Positions 1 through 14,456 are shown, numbered from the stretch's first letter. The stretch: DNA of 64,000 nt from Lingula anatina (GCF_001039355.2 NW_019775550.1:153357-217356); one strand, 5' to 3'. Notes: generated by a model not told the origin, from the letters alone. Translations and numbers: made by a program.

Positions 1-81
<81 letters not shown>

Positions 82-94
82 AGAGAGAGAGAAG

Positions 95-128
<34 letters not shown>

Positions 129-129
129 G
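1..129. repeat. (AG)n microsatellite
   Basis: The window opens in an almost pure AG repeat with a few GG and AA interruptions; its left end is cut by the window. Confidence 0.95.
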
Positions 130-581
130 GAGGGCAAAGAGAGGGAAGGGGTAGGGAAAGAATTTGATGGGGGTACTAAGTGTCTGATCTATATTACATA
201 CATAGTACAGGTATAAAAGAGAAAACAGAAATGAAAGGTTGGGAGAAAACTGTTCATTTTCAATGGTAATAGGACACAAGTGGATCATCATTGGGGAGTG
301 GGATTGGGCAATGTGAGAAATATACTAGTATCCTCTCCCCCTAGCATCCCTGCAAATGATTTATAAACAAAAAAAGAAAAATTCCAATGGAGCCTGTGAA
401 ATTCCATCCCCCCTTCTTTTATCCCTTTTACTAGTGAATAAATTCATGAGATATCCGTAACATTCCTCTGCAGTAGCATCAAGTAATTTCCTGAAGCAGT
501 CAGAGTAGACGTAAATTTGGAATCCATAGTTAAGACAAATTTGTGAAACAGCCTGCTGATGGTTGCCTGCAAAGCTGCTTT

Positions 582-595
582 CCCCCCCCCCCCCC
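582..595. repeat. poly-C run
   Basis: A run of 14 consecutive C. It makes a poly-Gly stretch in a minus-strand open frame, which is therefore not trusted as coding. Confidence 0.85.
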
Positions 596-876
596 AAGAT
601 ATACCGTCCTAAGTTGAGTGGAAACTCAACTTCAGAGCCCATCTCATTAGTTGCCTTAGGGCTGAGAATGTGCAGTATGCAAGGGGTGTTTACAATGTAA
701 CATGTATGTATACAGTCTGGATATGTTATTCATCTCAACATGCACTCAACGGAGGATAAGTCATAATAATCAGTGTGTGTGGTATGAGGAATAGGCTGAC
801 AGAGGTAGCCAACATTTAGAAATAGAATTGAAGAACTGTACAAATATGAGTTTATAGATCTATGTCTAAAGTGGCA

Positions 877-880
<4 letters not shown>

Positions 881-931
<51 letters not shown>

Positions 932-946
932 GGGGGGGGGGGGGGG
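881..946. repeat. compound (CT)n(GT)n(G)n tract
   Basis: A CT repeat to 918, then GT to about 930, then a run of 16 G. Three adjoining simple repeats in one 66-bp tract. Confidence 0.95.
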
Positions 947-3870
947 TAGTGATAGTGTTTTGTTAAAAAAATTACTGTCCCCTTTCTGTTTAGAGAGTTC
1001 AGGATTCCTAGAAGTCAGAATGAGCTGTGCTGAATATATTCAGTAACTTTAAAAATCATACAATTTGTGAAGCTTGTGCATTATGAAAATAAAAGGAAAA
1101 ACAGACTTTTTATCCTTAGATGTTTTGACTGGATAATAGACAGAACATAGCATGTAATCAAATCTTTTTATAGAAAAGTGAAATTAAAAGCTAGTTTAAA
1201 AAATTTAGCAAACTTAAAATGTCATGCAGTATCTAGCTAATCAGCCAATTTGTTGAAAAGCTTACGCTATAAGACTGCAGACTTGAGATTTCTTAATTTG
1301 AGAAACTACAGTTATTACTGGTAAATTTTGAACACCACACATTTTGAACAGATTTGTACCAACCAGAAAAAAAGTTCCCTTCACAAAAGTAAAGAAAATA
1401 TACCAAAATTGCATAATAAGGTCATAAAATCTTTTTTTTTTAAAGAAGGTGAGATATTGGAGTAAGTATGTCTCTTTATATCTAGGAATGTCCACATCTT
1501 ATGTCTTAGCACAGAACAAAATAGACTGTACTTTAAGCTGAGCCCCTAGGAAAAAATCAGCCCTATACAATCAATTTAATGGGGAACATGAAATGTGTGC
1601 ACTGTCCTGAAATCCGTACTGTAAGTTTAGTAAAGCAGTTTAGTTCATTTCGGCAAAGAGGCGTCAAATATTAGGGGGAAAAGGGTATTTATCAAAAAAA
1701 AAAAAAAGAAAAAAAGAGGTGAACCTGAAACTTGAGAAAGTAGGTAGAGCAGAGAGGAATCGTGTTCATAACTGTAGAAAATAACAGCCCGGCAAACATG
1801 ACTTCCACCTGTAAAGTTATTCAAGTCACACACTTGATATTGAGATCCCCCCAGATCAGTGATCAGTATTGTGTAGAGGTCGCCAGGTGTCGCCAGGGAT
1901 CAAAGTCTCATACACAGGCTGTGTTTGTACAAACTACAACAGTTCAGGTACAGCCATTGTTAGACTTCCGTGGATGCATTCAGAAACAAGTTGATCCTTG
2001 GACTAACAGTCCCTGTAGTGTACAAGTACCCATGTGGACAACCCTATACAAATTAGTACAAAGACAATAGCATCTTTAGACATATGCACAGTGCAGGTGT
2101 ATTGGTGTATACAGACATCTATTCTCTGATGAGACTTTTCCGACTTTTGTCGGAATTCCAACTTTTTCAGGGTCATTTGGGTCATTCTTGTGAATCGTGT
2201 GCCCTGGACCCCCAGCCAATTTTCCTACTTTTTCAGTGAAGACTGGTCTCACCCCTGCATATTGGTATGTGCTTCCATGAGCACGGACATGCACATGCAT
2301 GCGTGTTCTTTTTTACATGTTTATTCACCTGTAAATTCCCAGGTAAACGTGCAAACAGGAAGCCATGCTCATATTTATGGGTACGTTTGCTCCTACAAAC
2401 AGGCACAATTACGTGTGCAGACACACACACTCATACGCACCTGCATTTGCACACTCACAGAACTTCCCCCTCGCTGTTTCCTTCTCGTAAGATTAATGTT
2501 CTCCAGTGTATCACATCCACTCTTTGTCAGGTCGTAACATCATTCGATACCTCCAGGAGAAATAAAGCCCATTTAATAAACCCAATTTTCATGGCTGTCT
2601 AAGATTGATCTGTCGCTGAGGAGATGGAAGAAAGAAAAATGTCAAAAGGATTTTAGGATGAAGCAGATCAAAGTGGAATAGAATTACGGAGAAGCCAAGG
2701 ATGGACAGTGATTGGTGTTGTTTTTGAAACAAGAGTGATTGAGGTATTAATACCATGTGAGACCCTTTGGCATAAATCGTCCTCTTTGAAATTAGCGTAG
2801 ATGTCTTTTTCTCCAACAAAGCATGTCCTAGATTTTGGTTGTTTTTATGAAAGGATAAAAAAGAAAAGAGAGAAAGAGCTAAAGATTTGCCTTTTATAAC
2901 ATATACATTATGATTTTACTTGCCCTAAGGAAAGAAATATTTTTCAATATGTACAGTATGTCCTATTAAAGTGTGATAAGTAAATTGTGCGGAAAGATCT
3001 ACATGTTTTCATACGTAAGAATAAAGCTTTCTGTTAATTTTGATGAAAATGAGTTCACTTAATGCAAGTAATAAGAGTTATTTGTGAGAAAATTGAACAG
3101 AGTCAACCAGTCAGCTAATGTCTTTAAAAGTAACCACTATTGGTATTTCCTTCTTTTATTTATCTGATTGATCAATAAATGTGCAGTCTGCACAATGGGC
3201 ATATTAATTAAAGGACCACCATATTGTACACTGTCTGTCCAGGGCAATACACTCAATTTTTTTCACTGGGAAATAAATATCAGTCTTTGAAATCATTTTG
3301 AAAGCACTTTTAGTTATTTAACTGTAGAGAATAGAACTACTTTGTTATTACCACACAACAGGAATGTTCTAATTTCAAGAACTTATGAATTAAAAAATGT
3401 TATAAATCAGTAAAATTCACAAATTTCCCCACTGAAAAGATCGAGTCATTACCATACATTCTCTTTAGAAATGATTTCTTTTTTTCACCATCCTTCGCCA
3501 GACACAAACTACTCTTGCTACTGTCAAAAGTTAAGCCGATGTTACACAGATCAGCAAAATCCTGGATAAAATAAAATCTGGCAGATCCTTGTGTCTCATA
3601 AGTCTAAGATATCAGCTGAATTTAACACAGCCTCATAAAATCCTTGGTAGAATCAAAACGTCCATCCATCCATCGACTCAAGATTGGTCTCATGTCAGAC
3701 AATTTTCTGCCTGAGATAAAGGAACGGATGGGTAAATAAATGACATAAATAGATGATTGGTTCTTAGCTGTAAGTGGTCCTTCACTTACTTACACATGTC
3801 ACTTGACTTGAGGGTATTGATCAGGATAGGAACTACTGTTGGTGTAGTAGAGCTGAGCTGCTGCTGCTTT

Positions 3871-3985
3871 GGCCCCATTCAGAATAGGGACTAACTAGTC
3901 CGAGGGTCAAATACTGCCGACCCACTTGAATACGTCCCCACGAGATATCTGTTCAGTGTCTATTATCGGATTAGACGGCAAGCTT
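3871..3985 (+). mobile_element. type-2 foldback MITE, right end missing
   Basis: Starts with GGCCCCATTCAGAATAGGGA and matches the left two thirds of the complete copies at 20447-20620 and 53172-53346, including the GTTCAGTGTCTATTA and GGATTAGACGGCAAGCTT blocks. Similarity stops after AAGCTT, so the right inverted repeat is lost. No coding capacity. Confidence 0.8.
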
Positions 3986-6900
3986 GAACGAGACACCCTT
4001 TTTGCCAGGAAAAGGTCCGCTGTCGGTAAAATTTGATTAAGGAATGTGAAGATTTCATGCTGAAAGGTTCACTTCTTCAGAAAAAAAGAGCCTCCTCCCC
4101 CCTCTTGAAATTGCTGGTTGTGGGCCTATTATGTATTATGTATATAATAGCACAGCCTTTTCTTTCTTACAAAATTGATATTTGGAACTTCTGCCCCTTA
4201 TGAGCCTTTGGTCGAAACAGCTGAAAGGTGGAATAAAGTCATGTGTGGGAAGTCATGAGTTTTTTTTAGGTTCTAGTATAAATATATCAGGATAGCAAAG
4301 CACAGGGGGATGTCACGTATATCTGGCTTAAAGTGTTGTCTGGCACTTTTCTACAGCTTATTACCTCTCGTGGGCGTTTGCAATACGCACGGCATCATTT
4401 AGAACTGCTCGTTTCCTCTTAACATGCCATGTTATATAACTGTATTGACCTACAGTACACATCAGCATGTTGGAATTATACCTTTTGTTTTCTGACATAA
4501 ACGCAAAAAAATTTATAAATTCTTCGTCAGTAACATATCCTGCGTGGAATGTTTGTAAATCTGCCTACAGGAACAACTAAGAGTGCTTTACCAACAAGTA
4601 TTGATTTAGGTATTGGGAGTACTTTTATAAGACTATGCTGGGATTCAGGAACACTTAATGCTGTTAAAGTTGGCCCAGGGGGACCAGTTTATTTGGAGGA
4701 ATGGGGGATGAGGAGGGAGGGGGGGGGGAGGCGATGCTGTTAAGACCGATTCCAAGTGAAAATGATCCCAATTGTTTCAACTTCAAAAGCCAACCATTGT
4801 AAGTCAACAGGGATATAAGCGTCTGAGCACAAAATTTTTTTTTTTTATACTTAGGTACCCCAGTGTTTATTTTATACAAATGCTACTGTTTAATTCCAAA
4901 CACACAAGTACCTTACTGGGGTTGAGACTTGAAATTGCAGAGAAACAGATGTGGTCATCTTGTTACCTGTGCTTTTTACAGGGCTGTGTTTAGGTGCTTG
5001 AAATGTCCTTCTTGTCCCTTACCAATTTAACGACTCAGAGAAAAAGTGGAATTGATTTTAATATGAACTTTTTTTAAACTTTCTGATAAAAGTTATGAAA
5101 ATATTATTAAATTTTTTAATCAGGGGTTGGGTGGTTGGAGACAGGGCATTTGTGTAATTTGAGTTTTGTATTCAGTGTCATATGTTTGCAGGCAGTGGCG
5201 CTGAATCTGTCTGTAGCAATAATAATAATAACTCTGCCCGTTAGAGAACATTTTAAAACATTCTTCAGTTAACAACATTTATACCATGAAAAATTAACAA
5301 GTCTGTACTGAATACTTAGTTGAAGTAGAAGTGTATAATGGTCTTGGAGTTTATATACAAAATGAATGCTGTGTGGCATTATGGGTTCTGAGACTGAAGA
5401 AAATGTTGAACTGTCTTGTGCCTTGAATTATTCACGAAGGCAAATAGGATTAGGGCAGAAATCAGAAAATTAGCAGTTCAGTTCATGGCAGCCGAGTGGT
5501 TTGCTGCAGACAAGGAAGTTCTGTCCATTGAAGGAGAATTGGCTGTTTAAGGAAAAATTAAGTTCAGTCATCAAAATTGAAATTAAACCAAGAAGATAAA
5601 TGATTGCAGGGTGGGATGGGGGGGGGGGAGATGAAGGATGACCTTGAAAATATGACGTTTCATTAATCCAGGCAGCAAGGCCATTGAAGTGACAGCATAG
5701 CTTAATAATGACTTCTAATTATGGCAAAAATTAAAACATTTTCACTTGGATCATCTTGATCTTTAATTTTAAACTTTCAGCTAGTGACACATTCTAATGA
5801 TTATTTTCTGCTAAAAAGCACCATCCTGTTGTTTTTTGATGAAAATTGTAGATAATGATAATTCATTTCCAATAGTTTTTTAGCTGGCTACTGGCTTATC
5901 ATACTATACTTGGCGCCTCTGTTGATATGCCTAATTGAAGCCTACAAGGCAATTAATAGATGTGATGAATACATTTGGCTGGTGAGGGCACCGGCATAGA
6001 ACTGTGAATATTTGATACTTGTGAACTATAAAGATTAATGCCTTTTTTAATTCTTTGTGAAAGGCAATCTAGTTGGTTTAGTCTCAGCAGACTAAAAGTT
6101 TAACCGGAATAACTTTGTGAAATGGAACTTGGCCATGATGGCTCAAGTAAAGATTAAAAAGACTTTATCTCCAAAAGTTAAGTTCTGTTAAGAATTTTGG
6201 CAGTTTGCTTGTCCCACTCAGTCACAAAATGACTTCGTGTCATCTTACGCCATTTTTGTACGCTATCTAATAAGAAATAGATGCTGTCTGAAACGGAACA
6301 AATTTTGTCAAACAACAACCATCCTCTTTTCAGAATAAAAATAGATAAAAATGTTAAAAATAAACGATTAATAAAAACAAAATAAAAATGAAGGAATATA
6401 AACCTTAAAAATACAGTTGTTTACCTCAGTTGACAGCTGACAAATGAACAAGTTCGAAGAAAATGAGATGAAAAGTGAGCTGTACTTTACAGATTTCATG
6501 ACAGCAGTAATCATCTGCTCACTTAAGCTCGGGAACTGCCTTTTGATCACTGCTGCTAATGATTACTGTCATCGCTGGCCGTCATCACTGGGAATTGCTG
6601 TCATTATTGCTAATATAAAGACTGCGTGGTATACTTAATGTGCAAAATACAAGCATAACAACTCTTGTGTTGATAGACAAAGATGGACAGAGAGAAGCAG
6701 ATAGACATACATACAGACAGAGAGAGAAAGAGAATGAAGAAGGTGTGGACAATTTTATTTTTATTTGAATAGCACACCCACCCTCAATTTTTAACTTTGT
6801 ATTGAGAGAGAGAAAGAAAGAGAAAAGAAGATAATGTTGATACATGAGTTTTTTTTTTTTGAATAACACCTCTTAACCATAGTTTTCAACTTTGAAGATG

Positions 6901-7992
6901 TTTTATTCCTTTGCTTTCAGAGTTTTTTTAAATGGAAATTCCAAACTAATCGGATATCTGAAATAGGATTATGTATCTTTTCATCAGAAACATCTGAGGA
7001 AATTTCTTACAAGCTGTATTTCTAAGACACACTCACACATTTTGACATTTGGATGTAAACCGTGATCCGTCCTTATTTCCCCCCCTTTAAAGATGTGAAA
7101 AGAAACACAACAGATAAAATGTCACCTGGCATTTAGGAAAAGCAAATTAAAAAGATAAATGTGTTACGTCAGGTATTTATTGGAAGTTTATTCATTAGAT
7201 CATGTTCATTATTTCTCTTATCTCGTCTCCGACAACAGTTGTTCAATGAAGGATTAGACCCGGGAGAATGATTGAGAAGAGTTTGCAGTGAAAATAATGA
7301 ATTGGTTGATATGATTATAGAATTTGACAGCTTTTTTGTTATTTTATGTCTTCTTTTTGTCTCAGTAGGCTTCACATGTTGGTGGTCCCCTGTCGGAAAA
7401 GGTACATGTAGCCAAATAAATCATCGTCTTAGTTTTGTATCATAGATGCGATGGATATAAGGAGTGCAGAAACTGTAATGAAAATAATGAGCTAATTAAT
7501 TTGATGAAAGGATTTTAGATCTTGTCATTATGAAAGATTTTCTTTGGGGCAGGGTTATTACATCATTAGGTTGCAGATCTTTATTTTTATTTTCATTAAT
7601 ATTTTTGGCAACTAATGAGGCCCCAGAGACTCACCATAGACTTAGATGGCATCAGGAAATGGACGAAAATATGTACCTATTTTCAGTTTGCCAAAGGTTA
7701 TTCAATAAGAACAGTGATTACTTGATTTGTCAGGGGACAATTTAATGTTATACTGTATTGCCATTTTCCCAACAGATTTCTGCATCTGATTCAAATCTCC
7801 TCCCTAAAACTGTGAAATGTAATTCAATAAAGAATGAATCCCCCCCTGCACCGGTGGCATGGTTATTTATGGAGAACCAAGGGACAGGAACGCAGGACAT
7901 TGACTTGAACTGAAGAACTAGTTCTTAGCGAAGAGATTTGCTGGCCTGAAACATAAATGAAACTTTTAGATTAAGCTGACTGAATAACTTCA

Positions 7993-8020
7993 GTAAATAA
8001 ATAAATAAATAAATAAATAT
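7993..8020. repeat. (AAAT)n microsatellite
   Basis: About seven copies of AAAT/ATAA. Confidence 0.9.
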
Positions 8021-9311
8021 ATAAAATTCAAACAAATTGACAATATCTTTATATTACAGTATGTTATACTAGCATGAAACAGCACGTTATCAGCATGACC
8101 TTGGAAAGTACTCATTAACCATATTTTAGACTTAAAAGCATTGACAGTCTACTTTCTATGCCTTGAGAAACTACAAACAAATAATCTCTTAGATATAATG
8201 ACATTACAGTGTTCATCCTTTCTTAGAGAAAAAAGTGTAGCCCTAAAATGCTCGCAGCGTGGACACAGTTTATTACCTTATTAACAGTCTCCTCTTGCAG
8301 TGCGTTAGGGTTTGAAGAACACTTAGAATGTATTGATTCCTCAGAAGCTACAACAACTACTCTAAAAATCCCAACTCCTCACTTCTTATACTTTTTTCTT
8401 GCATGTTTCGTAAAATTTGTAGTTGCCAGCATGGAAATTTTCAGACTTGATTCCTACTTACTGTGTACATTTTTAAGATCGGCATGATAGGATTTGTAAA
8501 CAAAATTGTGTTTGAAAAAATTCATGTATACTATATTAATTTTATTCAAAATTTTTGAGAAATTACCATAGTAAGGTTGGCAGGGTACAATAACCTTGGG
8601 AGAAAGCTTGGAGGAAATTAATTATTATTTTTTTGCATTCTTATTGGAAATATTCTTAGAATCAATCTCTGTATTAAATTTTGATGTAACAAATTGAAAA
8701 TTCTGATGATATTCCAAACAGTTTATGTGATGAACATTTTGGAAAAAAAAAGACAAGGATTTTATAAGAGTTAGATATACAAGCTTACTAACTAAATTGA
8801 AGACATATTGATTGAGAAAAAGTTGTAGGACTTATATGCATTTAAAGCATTCTGTATGTTTATTGTTTCCTCATGGGAGACGAATTAGAAAATTGATGCT
8901 CATTTCTGGACTCTATTGCCTGTTAAATCAGTGAAACAGTAGGTTCTATATTAGCAGATCTGTATGGAAGTTAGCAACATTACTTATCAATACTCAAGAG
9001 ATGTACTGTATGGAAATATTTGGCATCAACAACAGCAACAGATGAATAATCTTTTTCTGGACTAATATGTAGAAAATGAAGCACGGCAACCCCATGCTGC
9101 TTAATGTGCAATCTAAGCAGATCTGGAGGAAAAACAGTAGGATGACTACTTTGGAATTTGGCAAAAATAGGATTATAATGGTGTTAATGGTTGTCATGGT
9201 GATAATTATAGTAGTGATGATAATAATTGGAACAAGGAAAAATGAGTGACATTCAGCTGTTAATGAGAAAAATATATTTCTGCATCACTGTTTTGCTACA
9301 TAGCTAGTGTA

Positions 9312-9342
9312 TATATATATATAATATATATATATGTATATG
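9312..9342. repeat. (AT)n tract
   Basis: Alternating AT with one interruption; self-complementary. Confidence 0.85.
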
Positions 9343-9867
9343 GCAAAAAAAAATTGGAAAACTTCACATATGCTGGTAGAAGGTATGAAGTGGGCGAGAA
9401 AAAAGATTGAGAGAAAATTCACATCACACGCAGTATAAAGCAGTATTAACAACTTGAGAATGAGAAAAAGATCACTGAAGATTTCCTGTCACATGCACTA
9501 GTATACAAATAGAAATAATTATGATGTAAAGAAGCAGCCTGCCGTATGAGAGAAGATCGCACTGACAGTAATTCTATATTGCATGGAAAGAAGTTTTTGA
9601 AGCCTCAGTGAATAAATAAATCAGCAGACTGAGCTGAGGGGGTGTAGACATGTACTTTCCTACCTTCCTCGTGACAGAGGCTGTCTCTGTGGTGGTAATG
9701 ATGCCTTTGCCTGACTACCTGCAAGGTAATTTGATAAAACACGACGTAATCGTGACCAATTCAAGGTGATATTTTTTAACCAGGCAGAGGCTATGGTCAA
9801 AAATGGGGAATATCAACATGCTATGTATTAGTATGTATTCTCTCTCTCACATTAATGCACGCACATG

Positions 9868-9877
9868 CACACACACA

Positions 9878-9916
<39 letters not shown>
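9868..9916. repeat. (CA)n microsatellite
   Basis: Pure CA repeat with a CGCG interruption near its left end. Confidence 0.95.
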
Positions 9917-9918
<2 letters not shown>

Positions 9919-11559
9919 AAAAGAGATAAAAGCATTCTGCTTACATGTGTGAACTGAACTCATTGTAAATTGTAATTAATCTGCCTTCACACTGCAGGGG
10001 TTTATAAACAGTTTTCAAGTTAGATGTGTGGCTGACAGTCTGAAGTCATTGATTGAATTTGGTTGTAATCAAATGGTTTCCTGCTCAGCAGTAGTCCACC
10101 TAGTTGTGTAGAATTGAGTCATTGTCCTAAGCTGTTTGGCTAGTAAGCAAGACATCAAGCAGTTTACGAGGCCAGTCTCAGATTTTGGCTCTGCATTACT
10201 GAAATAGGATAGATGCTTACAGCTTTGCTGCAAATTTTGATAAGATCTAGCATTATCTTAAGGTAGCATATGGTCATGCAGGCAGCTTTTGACGAGTTTT
10301 CAGTCTTTACATATTTACTCTGCCCCCACATCATTTTCCTCTGAACTGGTCTTATTGCTCCAGTGTGAATCCGCTCTTTTCTCAACACACGTAACAGTAA
10401 GCACAAAACTTGATCTGCGGAAATGTATTCTTGTGGTTACCAGGATGGTGGAGGCGGTGATGACAGGTGCTTTGTTGAAGATATGGGATATGTTGACATG
10501 ATTGACTTCAATTTATACAGAACATATGGGGGATCATTTCCATTTGCAAAGTACCTGAATAATTTTAGAACAGTTTTGGAGTTTGTGCACCACATGAGTA
10601 GGAATATTTTACTTTTTGGGGGGCTTTTAAGAATGTGTTTAGCTAAAATTTGGATAAAATAAACCAAGATAGAGTGAGCACAGTCATTTTTTCCATGACA
10701 CTTTGAAAAAGGATATTTTACTCTAAAGAAGTTTCGGGGGGGGGGGAGGGGGGGGGGCAGGGCAGCAGTGCAAGAAACTCTATTGAAAGTAATGTTTCCA
10801 TCTACTTTTTTTGAAGATCTTTCTAGCACTAACGTTAACCAGAATAACAGCAAACATCTTGTTAAAATTATGTATCATTAATCATTAATCATTAATGCAT
10901 GTTTATCAATCAAAAGTCATCAGGTACTATATTTCCATGTCTGGTATAAAGGTCTGCAGCACATCTGTCTCAACTAACACATTCAGGGTCTCATCTCAAC
11001 TGCTGCAATGTGGACAACTAAGTGTCACCATAAAGAGCACACAGCATTTCTGATATTTCAAGTTCAGGGATGGGTTCTATATAAGTAATTTAAGTTTGAC
11101 GTTGGTCTTGTTTATCTTTGATATTGAAAAAAAATTATATGTCAGCCCATAATAATTGAATAGTGGATTATTTAATTTGGATTAAATAACTGCATCTAAA
11201 CCTGGACTAATTATGTTACTGTAATTTATGAAACAAGCCCAATATTCCTACAGTATATAGTTGGACTACTAGTAGGTATTGCCAATTTATCTTCAGTTAG
11301 TGTAGACTTCAATATTAAAAGACCTTAAAACTGAGACGGACTCCATAGAAAAGTTATTTTGTGGTGCCTACTCTAGAATTAAGTTAATTTGTGCCTGTAA
11401 AGGACTAGTGAAATAATGAAATAACAGATTATCTATTTGTTAATAAAAATATGGATTTCATAGTTCAGTTTTTTTATTTAGCTGCATTTTGTTTTGCTCT
11501 AATAATCTTACAACGTACTCAGTATCATAAGACAGTGTGATAAATGTATAATACTCTTA

Positions 11560-11775
11560 GACTACATTCCCACAGATTTAGATCGATCCATCTGGATTGA
11601 CCTAACTCACTGGGGGTTCAAGCTAAATTGCTGTCAGCCGAGCGCGCACTATAGTTAATTATCCCCTTACAGCTTTTAGTAGGCGGGACAGACATTTAAG
11701 CCGGCTAAGCTGACACCAATCTAGTGAGACTCCCCCAGGGGATAGATCGATCTAAAAATCTGTGGGAATGCAGTC
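11560..11775 (+). mobile_element. type-1 foldback MITE, copy 1 (PIF/Harbinger-like)
   Basis: A 216-bp non-coding element flanked by a perfect TTA duplication (11557-11559 and 11776-11778). Its ends GACTACATTCCCACAGATTT and the reverse complement of the right end agree at nearly every position for about 30 bp, including the GATCGATC core. Inner parts (the TGGGGGTTCA region against the GAGACTCCCCCAGG region) also pair, so most of it can fold back. A 3-bp TWA target duplication and short G-initial inverted repeats are typical of PIF/Harbinger non-autonomous elements. Four other copies occur in this window. Confidence 0.88.
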
Positions 11776-12681
11776 TTAGAAGATTGTGTAAGCATGCATT
11801 ATTGCACAGTTTCAAAGATAAATTATTCTGCTGTAACAAAATGGAAATTACCATTTTACCAGTTTCTTTATCGATTAAGCAGACAGTTTAGTTTAGCCTT
11901 ATTTGCTGAGGTAAGAATATAATTAGTTGGCCTCAATACCTGGCAGGGCTACTTTGGTATATTTTGTTTTTTTAGAAGAATGATTGATTATTTCAATAAG
12001 AGACAATGTTTTAGAAGGTCTCTGGAGACTAATGGTATTAAGCTAGTGGAACATTATTGCATCATCAATCCAGACCTGTTGTATCATGGCAGACAGCTGT
12101 GAAAATTCACCATAGAGCAATGAGCTGGAAATTATGACACTGATCATTTGTTTTTTCCCCCTCCTTTATTAATCTTGCAGTGTGACAGACAATATATATC
12201 CATAAACCTGCTACCTTAACTAAGATTGGTTATTGGTTATTTTGTTATCCACAAATACCAATGGTGTCTGTTTGAATGGGGCCCAAGTTGGCGTCATTGT
12301 GAAGAGGATCGTGCACGTTTGACGAAGCAGTGTTTCTGCTGCTCTGGGTGGCAACTAATGGTTGCTCCCAGTAGATTGCTAACATCATTGTCATCACGGC
12401 AGAATGGTCAGTCTTCTGGTTAAAATTAAAACCAAGATTTATTGAAATCCTGTTGGACATTACCTCTAAATCCTTTAACCTTTTTCTGTTCACTGAAAAT
12501 AAGATGCATCTTTGGCTCTTTTCGATTGTTTGGATTTGTCTTGGTAAAAGCGTTGCTTGGGGTTATTGCAACAGGGCTGATATCATGCAAATGAAAGCTC
12601 ACAGGCAGGAGGTACATTTCCTTTGTTGAAATTAAACTCCCTTATTACATATAATGATGGAAAATAATAAAGGTAATTTAC

Positions 12682-12705
12682 AAAAAAAAAAAAAAAAAAA
12701 AAAAA
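12682..12705. repeat. poly-A run
   Basis: 24 consecutive A. It could be a retroposition tail or simple slippage; no source sequence recognised upstream. Confidence 0.8.
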
Positions 12706-13071
12706 TTCACAAATGAATTTGAAAATGTATGACTGTCAGTAATCAAAAATAGTTCACTGCAGTATTTCAGGGACAAATCTTTCTTAAATTTAAGTTTAAT
12801 ATTTTCCAATGGCAAGGGCTTTGAACAGAGGGATAATTACACTAGTCTTGTATTTCGCCTGTATTTTAATACACTTCACTGCTTTTCCAAGTGAAGTATC
12901 CTTTTGTTCGAAATGCCATCCATGAGTTACAGCTACTCGTCATCCATTGCATCTCGATATAGTTACTCTCTTCTGTGTTACCTCTAGTGGACGACTTAAG
13001 TTGTAACTGGTATGTTACTTGCCTTACTGACCATTTTGATTCATGGTTTTTAAATTTGTTTTATTCCACAG

Positions 13072-13184
13072 AGGGCCGTTCAGCGTGGTGAGGAGATGCG
13101 TCCACAAGGAGTCCCAGCAGCAGTTCGCTGTAAAGATCGTGGATGTGTCCAAATTTACATGTAGCCCTGGACTCAGTACAGATG
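13072..13184 (+). CDS. CASK: CASK coding exon 2: glycine-rich loop and VAIK-type lysine
   Basis: This exon encodes the start of the kinase-like N-lobe: GPFSVVRRC (end of the glycine-rich loop and beta 2), then [14 protein letters not shown], containing the ATP-contacting lysine. It ends in the conserved SPGLSTD. The acceptor is TTTTATTCCACAG. The first base A completes a lysine codon, and the donor G|GTAGGT leaves one base. Exon 1, with the first residues of the domain, is missing. Length is 113 nt (37 full codons). Downstream sequence soon becomes GT-rich repeat and loses coding character. Confidence 0.96.
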
Positions 13185-13282
13185 GTAGGTAGGAATGTGT
13201 GGGCATGCACGTGCAATATGTGCAAAAAAAAAAGGTCTTGCTCACATAGGGACAGTGCCAGAGTACTGTGCCATGGCAAAAA

Positions 13283-13351
13283 TGTGTGTGTGTGTATTTG
13301 TGTGCATGTTTGTGTATGTGCATGTTTGTGTGTGTGTGTATGTGTGTGTGT
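13283..13351. repeat. imperfect (GT)n microsatellite
   Basis: GT-rich tract with AT and CA interruptions inside CASK intron 2, about 100 bp past the donor. It generates several false open frames on both strands. Confidence 0.9.
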
Positions 13352-14007
13352 AAGATGAAAAGAGGGGCAGCTCCATTGCAAAATGTGTGCGCGTTTATGT
13401 ATGTGTGTGTGAACGTGCACTTGTGTCGTTGTGAATGAAATCCTTGCTAAGTTTAGCAAAAAATATGTCATCTTCTCCTAGGCCAGTTTTGAACATTTGA
13501 GTGGCATTTAACTAAGACTACCAGGAGCAAAGTAAGCCCAGTGATTGTAGGAATGAGTGCAATTTCCTGTTGTTTCACACTGTAATACCCTATGCACAAT
13601 ACAGACATTACAGTTTCAAACTTTGTTTAACAGTCTTTCAATGAAATATCTGAGTGACAAGCTCTGTAGTCACAAGAATTTTCGCAGTAATGAAACTTCC
13701 AACTTCACAACAGCTTCCTATCAAAATTGAATTATTTCTGTGATAATAGCATCATAACTCCCCCTGCTGTGGCAAGGAAACCCGATTACACAGCTTTGTA
13801 TGGAAGTTAGATGGCAGGAAATTTGGTTATGCTCTGTAACTATGTATTCTTTGCATGTTAATATAGCCAGGAGTGTGTCCACGCTATTTGAGACAGGAAC
13901 AGCCGTTTTCTTATAACTGCCCCTTCCATTTCAATACCATATACTTTTGTACTTTACCATGAGTTCTTTGAGAGTAGAGACCTTAAAAAATAAAGCTAGG
14001 ATACACA

Positions 14008-14010
<3 letters not shown>

Positions 14011-14047
<37 letters not shown>
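14011..14047. repeat. (CT)n microsatellite
   Basis: CT repeat about 300 bp upstream of the exon 3 acceptor; on the RNA it would be a polypyrimidine tract. Confidence 0.95.
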
Positions 14048-14048
<1 letters not shown>

Positions 14049-14343
14049 GCCCTATTCTGTCAGATTATGAACGACCATAGATCTCCAAAGTTCTCTTTCT
14101 CTTTCTTTGACACTTCTAATCAACTGTTTGACTCGATCCTTTTGCTGAGTTTCTTCGTGAATGTAAAAACTTGCTAAATGAAAATTACCAGATACAAGTG
14201 AAAAAAAAAATTATTTGTTAGCTTTTTCATCTTGTGTTTGATAATTTTCATTTATGATCCAACTACACTAAGCTAATGAACATTTTTGCTGAAAAAAAAA
14301 AAAAAATCCATGTTTTCGCTCTTATTTCCACATTTCGCCATAA

Positions 14344-14456
<113 letters not shown>

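Larger units (their letters stand above)
1..13071 (+). other. presumed CASK intron 1 / upstream region, no gene recognised
   Basis: Thirteen kilobases of AT-rich sequence precede the first recognisable CASK exon. That exon starts in the middle of a lysine codon, so this region must contain or be part of an intron. I searched for the short first coding exon (acidic start followed by VYELCEVIG-like sequence) and did not see it, so it probably lies outside. The stretch holds microsatellites, a truncated type-2 foldback element at 3.9 kb and a complete type-1 MITE at 11.6 kb. Open frames here are short, mostly composed of simple repeat, and lack convincing splice sites. Confidence 0.7.

Noticed and set aside
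1762-2070. 102-residue + strand open frame with QTTTVQVQPLLD-like sequence
   Set aside because: No recognisable domain, no matching exon nearby, and unremarkable codon usage.
10437-10853. 138-residue open frame on the minus strand
   Set aside because: Part of it is a translated poly-G/poly-C run giving poly-Pro; the remainder shows no domain.
13024-13471. Minus-strand frames rich in His and Thr opposite CASK exon 2
   Set aside because: They are the complement of a real exon plus a GT microsatellite.
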